DNA of 64,000 nt from NCBI RefSeq assembly GCF_004331485.1, contig NZ_SJKD01000002.1:806001-870000 (forward strand), given 5' to 3'. Of the stretch, positions 32,952 to 42,088 are shown in pieces (position 1 is the first letter of the stretch; the number at the start of each line of letters is the position of its first letter). Made by a program: the position numbers and the translations under genes. A model generated the notes under the pieces. The model made no database searches, was not told the DNA's origin, and saw nothing but the letters and a program-made list of their open reading frames with translations. This stretch comes from Kribbella capetownensis (GTDB lineage Bacteria; Actinomycetota; Actinomycetes; Propionibacteriales; Kribbellaceae).

Positions 32952-34120
32952 ACGACCGATCTCTGGACCGTCCGTGGATGCTGATCGCCGAGCGCGAGAT
33001 CACCACCAAGCTGCGGGACAAGACCTTCATCGGCTCGACCGTGGTGATGCTGTTCATCGTGATGGTCGCCGTGATCCTGCCGGCGGTGCTCGCCGGCCGC
33101 GGCGGCGCGGACAAGATCGCGGTGGTCGACGACGCCGGCGCGAAGGTCGTGCAGCAGGCGTCCACCACCAAGGGCGGTGACGGCTTCGAGGTGGTCCGGG
33201 CCGCGGATCGTCCGGCCGCCGAGCAGCTCGTGACCGACGGCGACGCGAAGGTGGCGCTGCTGCCGGACGCCGATGGGTACATCGTCCTCGGCAAGGACCG
33301 GGTCGACTCCGGGCTGGAGGGCGCGCTGCGTGAAGCTGCGTCGGCCGTCGGGATGGAGAAGAACGCGGCCGGAGCGGGCCTGACGCCGACCGAGCTGCGC
33401 GCCGGTACGAACGTGCAGCTGGAGCTGCTCAAGCCGGGTCCGTTGCCGGACATCGTCTCCGACTTCGTCAACATCGGCCTGGCGCTGGTGTTCTACATGA
33501 CCGCCCTCGGCTTCGGCATGATGATCGCGCAGAGCGTCGTCCAGGAGAAGGAGAGCCGGGTCGTCGAGATCCTGGCCGCCGCGGTACCGATCCGGTCGCT
33601 GCTGTGGGGCAAGGTGCTCGGCAACACCGTGCTGGCGTTGTCGCAGATCGTGGTGATCGCGGCCGCGTCCCTGATCGGGCTGCTGGCCACCGACCAGGCC
33701 GACATCCTCGAGGTGGTCGCGCCGGTGGCCGGCTGGTTCGTGGTCTTCTTCGTGCTCGGGTTCGTCGCGCTGGCCGGGTTGTGGGCGGTCGCGGGATCAC
33801 TGGCGACCCGGCAGGAGGACCTCGGGTCGACCACGCTGCCCGGGCAGATGATCCTGATGATCCCGTTCTTCTTCTCGGTGTTCGCCGGATCGTCGGCCAA
33901 GACCGTGGCGTCGTTCATCCCGATCGCGTCGTCGATGGCGATGCCGGGCCGGATGCTGACCGAGGACGTACCGCTGTGGCAGCCGCTGCTGGCGATCGTG
34001 ATCCTGCTCGCCGGGACCGTCCTGATCGTCCGCCTGGGCGCCCGCCTCTACGAGCGCACGCTGCTCCAAACCGGCCGCCGGCTCGGCTACCGAGAGGCAC
34101 TGGCTATCAAGGCGACCTGA
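32948..34120 (+). CDS. ABC-2 type permease (NatB-like)
   Basis: A 390-residue membrane protein with one N-terminal helix (about residues 31-52), a large extracytoplasmic region (about 53-170) and five or six C-terminal helices (from about 177). This is the topology of NatB/ABC-2 exporters that come with a separate ATPase. The segment VQEKESRVVEILAAAVPIRS before the third helix is the conserved cytoplasmic coupling element of the family. It is cotranscribed with the ATPase (ATGA overlap). A LysR-type regulator gene follows 147 bp downstream on the same strand. Confidence 0.9.
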   Translation: MNDRSLDRPWMLIAEREITTKLRDKTFIGSTVVMLFIVMVAVILPAVLAGRGGADKIAVVDDAGAKVVQQASTTKGGDGFEVVRAADRPAAEQLVTDGDAKVALLPDADGYIVLGKDRVDSGLEGALREAASAVGMEKNAAGAGLTPTELRAGTNVQLELLKPGPLPDIVSDFVNIGLALVFYMTALGFGMMIAQSVVQEKESRVVEILAAAVPIRSLLWGKVLGNTVLALSQIVVIAAASLIGLLATDQADILEVVAPVAGWFVVFFVLGFVALAGLWAVAGSLATRQEDLGSTTLPGQMILMIPFFFSVFAGSSAKTVASFIPIASSMAMPGRMLTEDVPLWQPLLAIVILLAGTVLIVRLGARLYERTLLQTGRRLGYREALAIKAT

Positions 34121-34267
34121 CACGAGTCTTGGGCCGTGGCCCCTGCCGCGGACCAAAACTCATCGTTACAGCCGGGGCCGGCGTTACACGGTTGGTCCCG
34201 GCTGAGACGAAACCGCAACACTCGGAAACTGTGAGCTGTGCGTTGACCTGGACTACGGTCTCAACGC

Positions 34268-35233
34268 ATGAACGTTGAGCTGCGCCACCTGCGGGTGGTG
34301 GTCCTGGTGGCAGAAGCGGGGTCCGTCGGGCGGGCCGCCCGCTGGCTGAAGGTCAGCCAGCCGAGCCTGACCGCGCAGCTGAAACGCATCGAGGCCGCCT
34401 TCGGCGGTGAGCTGTTCGAGCGCTCCCGCACCGGCGTCACCCCCACCGCCCTCGGCCGGTACGCCGTAGATCGCGCCCGCGCCATCCTGGTCGACGTCGA
34501 CCACTTGTCCGCCACCGTCTCCGCGATGACGGCGGTCGAGTCCAGCGCCGTACGGCTGGGCGGATTTCCGACCGCGCCCATGTCCGGCATCGCCTCCCGG
34601 CTGCGAGACCACGGCGAGATCGAGCAGGTGAGCATCGAGGTCGAGTGGTCCACCAGCGTGCTGCTGCAGCAGCTGGAGAGCGGACGGCTCGACTTCGCGC
34701 TGCTGCGCGAGTTCCCCGGCTTCGAGCTGCGGCTGCCCAGCGGCGTCGAGTCGACCACAGTGGTCGAATCGGAATCGGCGTACGTCGTGATGTCCGCCGA
34801 CCACCCGTTGGCGGTGGCGTCGCGACACCGCGGTGAGATCGACCTGGCAGCGTTGCGCGACGAGGAGTGGATCGGGGAGCCGCCGGACGACAGCGGTTTC
34901 CACGTGTTGTTCCGGGCGGCGTGCGAGGAGGCCGGGTTCCACCCGAAGGTCGAGCACCACTCGGTCGACACCTCGGTACTGATGGGCTTCGTCACCAGCG
35001 GTCAGGGCGTCGCGCTGGTCTCACCGACGTCGTACCGGATGCTCTCCACCGACGTCACCACCCGCACCCTCACCGGCGACCCCATCCACCGCCGCCTGCT
35101 ACTGGCCTGGAGCACGGAATCCCCGCGCGCCCAGATGGCCCCGGACGTCCACGAAATGGCCGCCGCAGCCTACGAACAAGCCTTCACCGAACACGCCCGC
35201 CGAGACCAACACCAACGCATGCACGTCGCGTAG
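34268..35233 (+). CDS. LysR family transcriptional regulator
   Basis: A 321-residue regulator with the N-terminal winged helix-turn-helix (residues 1-62: VVLVAEAGSVGRAARWLKVS, QPSLTAQLKRIEAAFGGELF) and a periplasmic-binding-like effector domain (about 90-300). The target is uncertain: it is not divergent from a neighbour, as LysR genes often are, but follows the ABC exporter on the same strand. The 147-bp gap before it contains TTGACC near 34242 as a possible -35. It converges on the repeat-rich membrane protein gene across 130 bp in which I see no strong terminator. Confidence 0.9.
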   Translation: MNVELRHLRVVVLVAEAGSVGRAARWLKVSQPSLTAQLKRIEAAFGGELFERSRTGVTPTALGRYAVDRARAILVDVDHLSATVSAMTAVESSAVRLGGFPTAPMSGIASRLRDHGEIEQVSIEVEWSTSVLLQQLESGRLDFALLREFPGFELRLPSGVESTTVVESESAYVVMSADHPLAVASRHRGEIDLAALRDEEWIGEPPDDSGFHVLFRAACEEAGFHPKVEHHSVDTSVLMGFVTSGQGVALVSPTSYRMLSTDVTTRTLTGDPIHRRLLLAWSTESPRAQMAPDVHEMAAAAYEQAFTEHARRDQHQRMHVA

Positions 35234-35363
35234 CTCCCAGCCGGTGTCGCCGGCCGTGAACACCTTCCAGAGACTCTGAACACGTTCTGGGCACGGTCAA
35301 CACGTCATACCGTGTCCGCGGTCCCCAGATCCTGTCCACACACCCACGGCCGGACGGGGGGAG

Positions 35364-37049
35364 CTAGGCCCCAGCCGCCCGGATCTGCCCGGGGCCATCG
35401 ACCACCGGCGGATTCTCGAATGCACTGATGAAGAACTCCCCAGTGTCCTCCGGATCGTCCATCCGCTCCCGATACTGAGACCCCACCTGCTCCCGAACCC
35501 CCGGCACCGGCGCCGTCCCCAGCCGCTCCCCAACCTCAGGCACCGGCGGCGTCCCCACCCGCTCCCCGACCTCAGGCACCGGCGGCGTCCCCGCGCGCTC
35601 ACCCTTACCCTCAGGCACCCCACCCGGTGCCTCAGGCGCGGCCGCCTGCCCACTCGCCGCCTGCGGCCCCGCCAGCTTCCGCTCGTCGCCGCCCGCCTGA
35701 GGCGCACTCGTCTGCCCACCCGACGCCTGCGGCCCCGCCGCCTTCGGCTCGGCGGGCTTCGGCTCGTCGCCGCCTGCCTCAGGCGCGCTCGCCTGTCCTT
35801 CCCCCTTCACCGACGGCTCAGCCGCCCCCGACTGCCCAGCCGCCGCCCAAGCCGCTCCGGCCGCCGCCGCTCCGGCCGCTCCGGCCGCTCTGGGAGCTTG
35901 TGCTCCGGCCGTCGGTCCGCTCGGTGTCTGCGGTCCTGCCGGCTTCGCCTCTTCCGGACGCTCCTCGGTCTCCGCCTGCTGCCCCGTCTGCACCGGCACC
36001 TGCTGCGTCTCCGGCTCAGCCTCGTCCACCGGCGCCGCCTGCTCAGGCTTGCTGGCAGGTGCCTCGGGCTCATGCACCTCAGACACGGGCACCTGCTGCG
36101 TCTCCCGCTGCTCAGACGCGGGCGCCTGCTGTGTAGCCTGCTCGGCTTCCTGCACCGGGACCTGCTGTGTCTCCTGCTCAGCCGCGCCGGCCGCCGGCGC
36201 GCTAGCGCTCGTCGCGACCTGCGTCACCTGCTCGTCCTCGGCCATCGGCGGCTGCGATGGCTCCGCTACCGGTGCGGACTCAGACTGCTTCTCCTGCTGG
36301 GGTTCCGCGGCAGGTACCTGCGTGGTCTCGTCTCGATCGGTCGGCACGAGCACCGTGTCGTCACCAGGTTCGTTGCCCTCGGCATCGTTGTCCCTGCCGC
36401 GGAACTGCGCCGTGTTCTCCGCCGGACCAGCGGCCGGGAACTGCGCCGTCTGCTCATCCGCCTGACTCCGCGGCCGCACCGGCTCCGGGTCCTCGTCGAA
36501 CAGGTCGTCGAACCGGCTCCGGCTCTCGTACGTCCCGGCGTACTGCCCCGGATAGGTGCTCCCGGCAACCGGATACAACGCGGCCGCGTCCGCCTCCTGC
36601 TGCGCCTGCACGGCCTCCTGCTCCTGCTGCAGCCGCTCGGCCTCCGCGCGCTCCCGCTTCCGGCGCTGCGCACCCTGCACGATCAGCTGGATCCCGTAGA
36701 CGAGCGAGATCACCGCCAGGATCGGTACGACGCCGTTCAGCGTGTACTGCTTCGAGCCGTCGATCATCCCGTTGGTGACCCCGGGGACGTCGTTCAGGAA
36801 GTTCGTCGTCCGGTTCGGGATCCACAGCCAGCAGTAGATCAGCGTGCCGAACGCGAGGAACGCGCCGAGCGCGCCCGCGCCGGAGAAGTACGACACGACG
36901 GTCCAGAAGATGAGCGCGCCAATGCCGTAGGCAAGCGCCATCTCCTTCGCATTCAGCTCGATGCCGCCGGGCGCCGCGAGAACTCCGAACACAGCCGGGC
37001 CGGCGAGCGCAACGGCCACTCCGAGCAAGAAACCGAGAAACTTGGACAC
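35364..37049 (-). CDS. Membrane protein with long Pro/Ala/Glu/Gln-rich repetitive tail
   Basis: A 561-residue protein of unknown family. The first 150 residues contain about four hydrophobic segments (FLGFLLGVAVALAGPAVFGV first; AVISLVYGIQLIV last). A charged Arg/Glu/Gln-rich helix follows (QRRKRERAEAERLQQEQEAV) and then about 370 residues of low-complexity sequence. The tail has recurrent TQQVPV-type units in its first half and a 12-residue tandem repeat (GERVGTPPVPEV) near the end. It is probably a membrane anchor with a disordered cytoplasmic or surface tail. The GTG at 37049 is one possible start, with GGAGG very close; an earlier GTG at 37100 and later codons are also possible, so the N-terminus is uncertain. 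Confidence 0.7.
   Translation of the reverse strand: MSKFLGFLLGVAVALAGPAVFGVLAAPGGIELNAKEMALAYGIGALIFWTVVSYFSGAGALGAFLAFGTLIYCWLWIPNRTTNFLNDVPGVTNGMIDGSKQYTLNGVVPILAVISLVYGIQLIVQGAQRRKRERAEAERLQQEQEAVQAQQEADAAALYPVAGSTYPGQYAGTYESRSRFDDLFDEDPEPVRPRSQADEQTAQFPAAGPAENTAQFRGRDNDAEGNEPGDDTVLVPTDRDETTQVPAAEPQQEKQSESAPVAEPSQPPMAEDEQVTQVATSASAPAAGAAEQETQQVPVQEAEQATQQAPASEQRETQQVPVSEVHEPEAPASKPEQAAPVDEAEPETQQVPVQTGQQAETEERPEEAKPAGPQTPSGPTAGAQAPRAAGAAGAAAAGAAWAAAGQSGAAEPSVKGEGQASAPEAGGDEPKPAEPKAAGPQASGGQTSAPQAGGDERKLAGPQAASGQAAAPEAPGGVPEGKGERAGTPPVPEVGERVGTPPVPEVGERLGTAPVPGVREQVGSQYRERMDDPEDTGEFFISAFENPPVVDGPGQIRAAGA
35500..35606 (-). repeat. Three tandem copies of a 36-nt coding repeat
   Basis: Three consecutive copies of a 36-nt unit encode GERAGTPPVPEV, GERVGTPPVPEV and GERLGTAPVPGV within the tail of the membrane protein. 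The third copy is the most diverged. Copy number could vary between strains by slippage. Confidence 0.75.
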
Positions 37050-37166
37050 ACCTCCAAGGTAGCGACGTTTTGCCGTCACACCCTGCAGACACTTCGGCAC
37101 GTACAGAAGGGCAAACGCTTGCGGCAGAAGGCAGCGCCCACTTCGCGTGACCTAGGCTGAGCACCT

Positions 37167-38468
37167 GTGGAGCGACCGAACATCGTGGTGATCCTGTCCG
37201 ACGAGCACACCGGTTCCGCAGCGGGTTGGGCCGGTCACCCGCGGATACAGACGCCGCATCTCGACCAGATGGCGGCGCAGAGCGTCTCGTTCGACCGCGC
37301 CTACACGAACAGCCCGATGTGCGTTCCGTCGCGGTTGTCGCTGATGACGGGTCAGTACGTGCACCAGATCGGGGCTTGGGACAACGGTGTCATCCCCGGT
37401 CCGGATTTCCGCTCGTGGGGCCATCATCTGCGCGACTACCAGACGGTCATCGCGGGCCGCACGCACTTCAACGGCCCCGATCGCCTGCTGGGCTTCGACC
37501 GCCGCTTGACCGACGATCTCGACTTCTGGATCGATCACAGCGGCCGTCCACCTCGTCGTACGGCGGAGTGGCGGCGACCCACCAATTCACACGTCACCGA
37601 GTACGGCGCTGGTGAGCACGTCCACACCCGCCACGACGTAGATGCCACCGATGCAGCGCTCGACTTCCTCCGCGATCCCGGCGAGGAGCCGTACCTGCTC
37701 TATGTCGGCTACATGCATCCACATTTCCCGCTGGTCGCACCGCCCGAGTTCCGCGACCTCTACGACCCGGCCGATGTCGAGCTTCCGCCCGCTCCGTCCG
37801 AAGACCAGCATCCGGTGATCTCGCTGTTGCGCCACGGCTTCCGCAACGATGAGCCGATCACAGAGGAACAGGCACGCGAGGCGACCGCTTGCTACTGGGC
37901 ATTGATCAGCCATCTGGACCACCAGATCGGCCGGCTGCTGGCGGCGATCCCCGACGACACGGTCGTCATCTACATCAGCGATCACGGGGAGATGGCCGGT
38001 CACCACGGGATCTGGCAGAAGCAGTGCTTCTACGAACCCGCCGTCCACATTCCGTTCCTGCTTCGCCACCCCGCACTGGATCCAGCCGGGACCAAGGCCC
38101 CGGTGAGCCTGATCGACGTACTTCCGACGCTCCGGGCGATCGCCGGTCTGGCTCCCGACCCGGCCCTGCCGGGCACCAATCTGCTGGGTCCCGTCCCGAC
38201 CGACCGTCCGATCCTCTCCGAGTACCACGCCCAGGGCATGATCAACGCGGGCTACATGCTGAAGTCCGGTCCCTGGAAGTACTGCTACTACGGACCGACC
38301 GACCCGCCCCAGCTGTTCGACCTCGACGCCGATCCGTTGGAACTGGACGACCTGGCCGCCCATCGATCCGACATGGTCGCCAGACTCGATGCCGCTCTCA
38401 GAGCGATCCTCGACCCCGATCAGACCAACGACCGCGCGCAAGCCGAGCAGGCAGACCGGGCCAACTGA
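37167..38468 (+). CDS. Sulfatase (type I, Cys-type)
   Basis: A 433-residue sulfatase starting at a GTG. The formylglycine site is Cys52 in MCVPSRLSLMTGQ, matching C-x-P-S-R. Metal-binding residues are expected in ILSDEHTG (near 12) and in YISDHGEMAGHHGIW (near 270). Such enzymes hydrolyse sulfate esters of sugars, choline or aromatic compounds after conversion of Cys52 to formylglycine by a separate enzyme, not encoded in this window. No signal peptide is present, so a cytoplasmic substrate such as choline sulfate or an imported sulfate ester is likelier than an extracellular polymer. No dedicated transporter lies next to it. Confidence 0.9.
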   Translation: MERPNIVVILSDEHTGSAAGWAGHPRIQTPHLDQMAAQSVSFDRAYTNSPMCVPSRLSLMTGQYVHQIGAWDNGVIPGPDFRSWGHHLRDYQTVIAGRTHFNGPDRLLGFDRRLTDDLDFWIDHSGRPPRRTAEWRRPTNSHVTEYGAGEHVHTRHDVDATDAALDFLRDPGEEPYLLYVGYMHPHFPLVAPPEFRDLYDPADVELPPAPSEDQHPVISLLRHGFRNDEPITEEQAREATACYWALISHLDHQIGRLLAAIPDDTVVIYISDHGEMAGHHGIWQKQCFYEPAVHIPFLLRHPALDPAGTKAPVSLIDVLPTLRAIAGLAPDPALPGTNLLGPVPTDRPILSEYHAQGMINAGYMLKSGPWKYCYYGPTDPPQLFDLDADPLELDDLAAHRSDMVARLDAALRAILDPDQTNDRAQAEQADRAN

Positions 38469-38493
38469 ACGGTCGTCAGTGCAGGCAGTGACG

Positions 38494-39210
38494 TCAGACG
38501 CTCAGGCCGTACGTGATGGCCGTGGGCGGTTCCTCGATGTGGTTGATGTCCGGTGAGCGCTCGTACTCTTCCCACGCGAGCATCCGGTCCAGGTGCCGTC
38601 GGATCGGCTCGACCACCTCGGTGACCGTGACGTCACGGCCGAGCTCCTTCGACAGGGTGGTGACGTCGGCGTCCGAGATCCCGCACGGCACGATCCGGTC
38701 GAACCAGGTCAGGTCGTTGTCGCAGTTCAAGGCGAACCCGTGCATGGTCACGCCCTGTGCGACCCGGATCCCGATCGCGGCGATCTTCCGCTCCCGGCCG
38801 CGGTCGTCGGCCGCCACCCAGACCCCACTGCGACCCTTGACCCGTCCGGTCTTCACCCCGAGCTCGGCGCAGACCGCGATCAGCGCCTCCTCCAGCCGGC
38901 GGACATAGTCCACCACGTAGACATGTGAGGCCAGCTTCACGATCGGGTAGCCCACCAGCTGCCCGGGACCGTGCCAGGTGATCTTCCCGCCGCGGTCCAC
39001 GTCGACCACCGGCGTCCCGTCCAGCGGCCGCTCCTGCGGCTCGGTCCGCTTGCCCGCGGTGTACACCGGTGGGTGCTCGAGCAGGATGACCGTGTCCGAT
39101 CCGGTGCCCTCGGCAACTTCCGAATGCAGGCGTCGCTGCTCGGCCCACGCGGTCTCGTAGTCCACCGCGTCGGCGCCGAACCCGGCCTCCACATACTTGA
39201 TAGCCCTCAC
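38494..39210 (-). CDS. lipB: Octanoyl-[ACP]:protein N-octanoyltransferase
   Basis: A 238-residue transferase that moves octanoate from acyl carrier protein to the lipoyl domains, the step before LipA. The family motif [16 protein letters not shown], the catalytic Lys in [10 protein letters not shown] and the catalytic Cys in IVPCGI are present. The start is placed at the GTG at 39210 ([10 protein letters not shown]); the open frame upstream of it has no family character. In most actinomycetes lipB sits beside lipA; here the two are about 12 kb apart. Confidence 0.95.
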   Translation of the reverse strand: MRAIKYVEAGFGADAVDYETAWAEQRRLHSEVAEGTGSDTVILLEHPPVYTAGKRTEPQERPLDGTPVVDVDRGGKITWHGPGQLVGYPIVKLASHVYVVDYVRRLEEALIAVCAELGVKTGRVKGRSGVWVAADDRGRERKIAAIGIRVAQGVTMHGFALNCDNDLTWFDRIVPCGISDADVTTLSKELGRDVTVTEVVEPIRRHLDRMLAWEEYERSPDINHIEEPPTAITYGLSV

Positions 39211-39353
39211 GTCTTCGAGTGTATGCGTCCCCGATGCCCGCCGTTCGCCGCCGTCCACAGGCCGCCCCCGATCAAGCCGTCGTACGGCGGCCGCCGGGGT
39301 GTGCTGTGGATAACTTCCGGGGGCCTGGTCGCGATTCGTGCACTCTCTTGGGC

Positions 39354-41033
39354 ATGGACCTCGACGACATCGCCGGTTACAGCCTGCGCCGGAAGCTCGG
39401 GTCCGGATCGGCCGGCAGCGTCTGGCAGGTCCGCGACCTGGCCTCCGGCCGCAACGCCGTGCTCAAACGTGTCCCCGTCAGTGCGATCTCAGACCTGGAG
39501 GAGCTTCGTGAACAACTCTTCATCCTGCAACGCGTCAATCATCCCCATCTCGCGCGTCTCCTGGAGCTCCGCGAGACCGAATCCGAGTGGCTCCTGTTCA
39601 CCCAGTACATCGCGGCAGGCACCCTCACCAGCCTGCTCGGCCGCCGCGGCGCCCTGTCCACGGGCGAACTGGTCACGCTCCTCAGCCCGCTGGCGGAGGC
39701 TCTCGACCACCTCCATCGCTCCGGCCTCACCCATGGCCGAGTCACCGCACCGAACGTCATGTTCGACTCCGCTGGCCGCCCAGTCCTCACCGACCCCGTC
39801 ATCCATCCCTACCTCAACCCCGCGGCCAGCTCCCCAACGCCCACCGACGACCTCACCGCTCTGACCCACCTTGCCCATCAGTCCGGCGGCGGCCCGTCCC
39901 TCTTCCCACCAACGCTGTTCACCACCGGCGGGACCCGCGACCTCCTGGCCCTCGATGACCCTGCCCCCATCGACCTTGCCTTCCCCGAGCAGGAGAGCGG
40001 ACCGGACACCACCAATCCACCCACCGACGACGATGACCCCGTCCACCGCTCCCGAGGCCCACTCACCCCATCCCCACCCGATGAGTCAGCAACCGATCCC
40101 GTGCAAGCAACCGGGCCTCAGCTCACCTCACCCAAGCCCGTTCCACGCCTCCCCAAACCCTCTCGCCGCCCCACGTCTCGGCGCCCAAGACTCAGCCGCC
40201 GCACCGCCGCCGCACCCACCAACCCCCTCGACCGCCTAACGCCCAGGCAACCCGCGCCCGCGCCGCCTACTCCACCGTCCTCGACACCAGCCACGAACTC
40301 TCCGGGCCTGCCTCAGCCGGGGCGTCGCCGACCACGCCGTCGCGTCTGGCGCCGGAAACACACGTTCTGGCGGCGCAGGTTCCCCCACCCCGGGTACGGC
40401 GTACTGGCCGCAGCAGGACTCGGCGCGGCGGTCGTACTCGTCCTCGGCCTACTCACAGTCGGCGCACTCGACAACCAACCCACCCCGACAGCGGCTACCG
40501 AGCCATCCGCAAGGCCACCCCAGCAGACTCCGACCCAAGCACCGACGCAGACCTCAACGCCAGCACCAACGCACAGCTCAACTTCAGTGGCTTCGCAGAC
40601 CCCGACCGCGGCGCCTTCGACGGCGTCGCACTCACCTCGGCCGGCTGAGACAACGGACTGGGCGCGGACTCTGCAGGCTCTGGATGCCCAACGAGCACAG
40701 GCTTTCTGGGCTCTGGAGCCGAGCATTCTCGACAAGATCTACGTACCAGGGAGCAAACCGTGGACCTCCGACCGCGCCCTCATCGTGGCCTACAGCAAGC
40801 AACAACTCCGGGTCCGGGGACTCCGCATCCACATCGACTCGACCACCGTGGAGCGCCGCACAACGACGAGCGTCACGCTCCGGACCGTCGACCACCTGAT
40901 CGCCGGCAGCTTCGTGGACCGTCACGGCACCAGCACCCCGCTGCCGCCGGCCACGCCCACGACCAGGCTCATCACCCTCACCGCGAACCCCAGTACGCCT
41001 GCGTGGCGAATAGCCACCATCACCAACGTCTGA
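39354..41033 (+). CDS. Membrane-anchored protein kinase-like protein (probable pseudokinase)
   Basis: A 559-residue protein. Residues about 8-215 follow a Ser/Thr kinase fold: a Gly-rich loop ([13 protein letters not shown]) and a Lys in NAVLKRV are present. The catalytic HRDxxxxN is HGRVTAPN, so the Asp is lost, and the DFG position reads LTDPV, so phosphotransfer is unlikely. A Pro/Ser/Thr/Arg-rich linker follows (to about 345), then one membrane helix ([20 protein letters not shown]), a Thr/Pro-rich stalk and a folded extracytoplasmic domain of about 120 residues ([20 protein letters not shown] at its start). It resembles actinomycete PknB-type receptors but with an inactive intracellular part. 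It is divergent from lipB and begins at the ATG at 39354. Confidence 0.82.
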   Translation: MDLDDIAGYSLRRKLGSGSAGSVWQVRDLASGRNAVLKRVPVSAISDLEELREQLFILQRVNHPHLARLLELRETESEWLLFTQYIAAGTLTSLLGRRGALSTGELVTLLSPLAEALDHLHRSGLTHGRVTAPNVMFDSAGRPVLTDPVIHPYLNPAASSPTPTDDLTALTHLAHQSGGGPSLFPPTLFTTGGTRDLLALDDPAPIDLAFPEQESGPDTTNPPTDDDDPVHRSRGPLTPSPPDESATDPVQATGPQLTSPKPVPRLPKPSRRPTSRRPRLSRRTAAAPTNPLDRLTPRQPAPAPPTPPSSTPATNSPGLPQPGRRRPRRRVWRRKHTFWRRRFPHPGYGVLAAAGLGAAVVLVLGLLTVGALDNQPTPTAATEPSARPPQQTPTQAPTQTSTPAPTHSSTSVASQTPTAAPSTASHSPRPAETTDWARTLQALDAQRAQAFWALEPSILDKIYVPGSKPWTSDRALIVAYSKQQLRVRGLRIHIDSTTVERRTTTSVTLRTVDHLIAGSFVDRHGTSTPLPPATPTTRLITLTANPSTPAWRIATITNV

Positions 41034-41065
41034 CAGCCAAGGCGCGCCCCATTGGGAGCCGTGCG

Positions 41066-41956
41066 TCAGTCGCTGAGAGCGGCCGACAGTGCAGCAGTGA
41101 CGGTGGGGTGGTGGAACGTGAAGTTGGTGGACTGCAGGCGCGTCGGGATCGCGCGTTTGCTGCCCAGAAGCTCCCAAACGAATTCACCGAGGACGGCCTT
41201 CATCAGGAACCCGGGAATCGGGAAGAACGCAGGCCGGTGCAGCGCGGTCGCCAGTGCCTCGGTGAACTCCAGGTTCGTCACAGGAATAGGCAACGTGACG
41301 TTGACAGGCCCGCTGATCGAGTCGGTCTCGGCGACATGCCGGACCGCTCGGAGCCAGTCGGTCAGGGAAACCACCGGGAAGTACTGCGTGCCCGGTCCCA
41401 GCCGTCCACCCAGACCGACGCGGAAAGGAAGCGAGATCAATTGAAAGGCAGGAGCCCTGTGATCGAGGACCACGCCCGTACGCAGGGATGCGACGCGGCT
41501 GCCGGCCTCGCGAGCGGGTTCGAGCGCGCCTTCCCAGAGGCGGACGACGTCGGACAGGAACCCTTCGCCCAGGTCGGAATCCTCGGTGAGAATGCGGTCT
41601 CCGCAGTCCAGGCCATAGCCGCCCACACCGCTCTGGCTGATGAGCACCGGCCGGCGCTCAAGCTGGGCGGCGACCGCGGCCAAGGTGGCGGTCGTACTGA
41701 CCCGACTTTCGCGAAGGATCCTGCGGTACGTCGGAGTCCACGGTCGGCCGATGTTCGCCCCGGCAAGGTTCACCAGGACATCCGGTTCGCCGAGTGCGGC
41801 CGGGTCCAGGTCGCCGCGCGCCGGATCCCACCGGATCTCGTCCGGCTTGGCCGGCGTACGCCGTACCAGGCGGTGGACCTGGTGGCCGTCGGCGACCAGG
41901 TCGCGCGCGAGTGCGCTGCCGAGGAAGCCGGATGCGCCGGCCAGGACGTACTTCAT
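41066..41956 (-). CDS. TIGR01777 family NAD(P)-binding epimerase
   Basis: A 296-residue extended-SDR-like protein. The Rossmann motif KYVLAGASGFLGSALARDL is at the N-terminus, and NLAGANIGRPWTPTYRRILRESR is the typical TIGR01777 segment, with the C-terminal DUF1731 region around RPAFFPIPGFLMKAVLGEF. The substrate of this family is not established. The start ATG at 41956 has AAGGAGC 8 nt upstream. The gene lies 3' of sucB on the same strand and close to lipB, as in other actinomycetes, which keeps it in a lipoate-related neighbourhood. Confidence 0.9.
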   Translation of the reverse strand: MKYVLAGASGFLGSALARDLVADGHQVHRLVRRTPAKPDEIRWDPARGDLDPAALGEPDVLVNLAGANIGRPWTPTYRRILRESRVSTTATLAAVAAQLERRPVLISQSGVGGYGLDCGDRILTEDSDLGEGFLSDVVRLWEGALEPAREAGSRVASLRTGVVLDHRAPAFQLISLPFRVGLGGRLGPGTQYFPVVSLTDWLRAVRHVAETDSISGPVNVTLPIPVTNLEFTEALATALHRPAFFPIPGFLMKAVLGEFVWELLGSKRAIPTRLQSTNFTFHHPTVTAALSAALSD

Positions 41957-42088
41957 CCAGCGTGCTCCTTCGTCGGGGTCGGCCGTGTCCGGCAGTGTGC
42001 TGACAGCGGTGCCCACGCCCAAACGGGCGTGAACGGAAAAGGCGCCGGTGCTCGCCTCGGGGAGACGGACACCGGCGCCATCAACGGA

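Noticed and set aside
35500..36300. CRISPR-like or satellite array
   Set aside because: The repeats are in frame, encode Pro/Glu/Gln-rich protein units and have no unique spacers.
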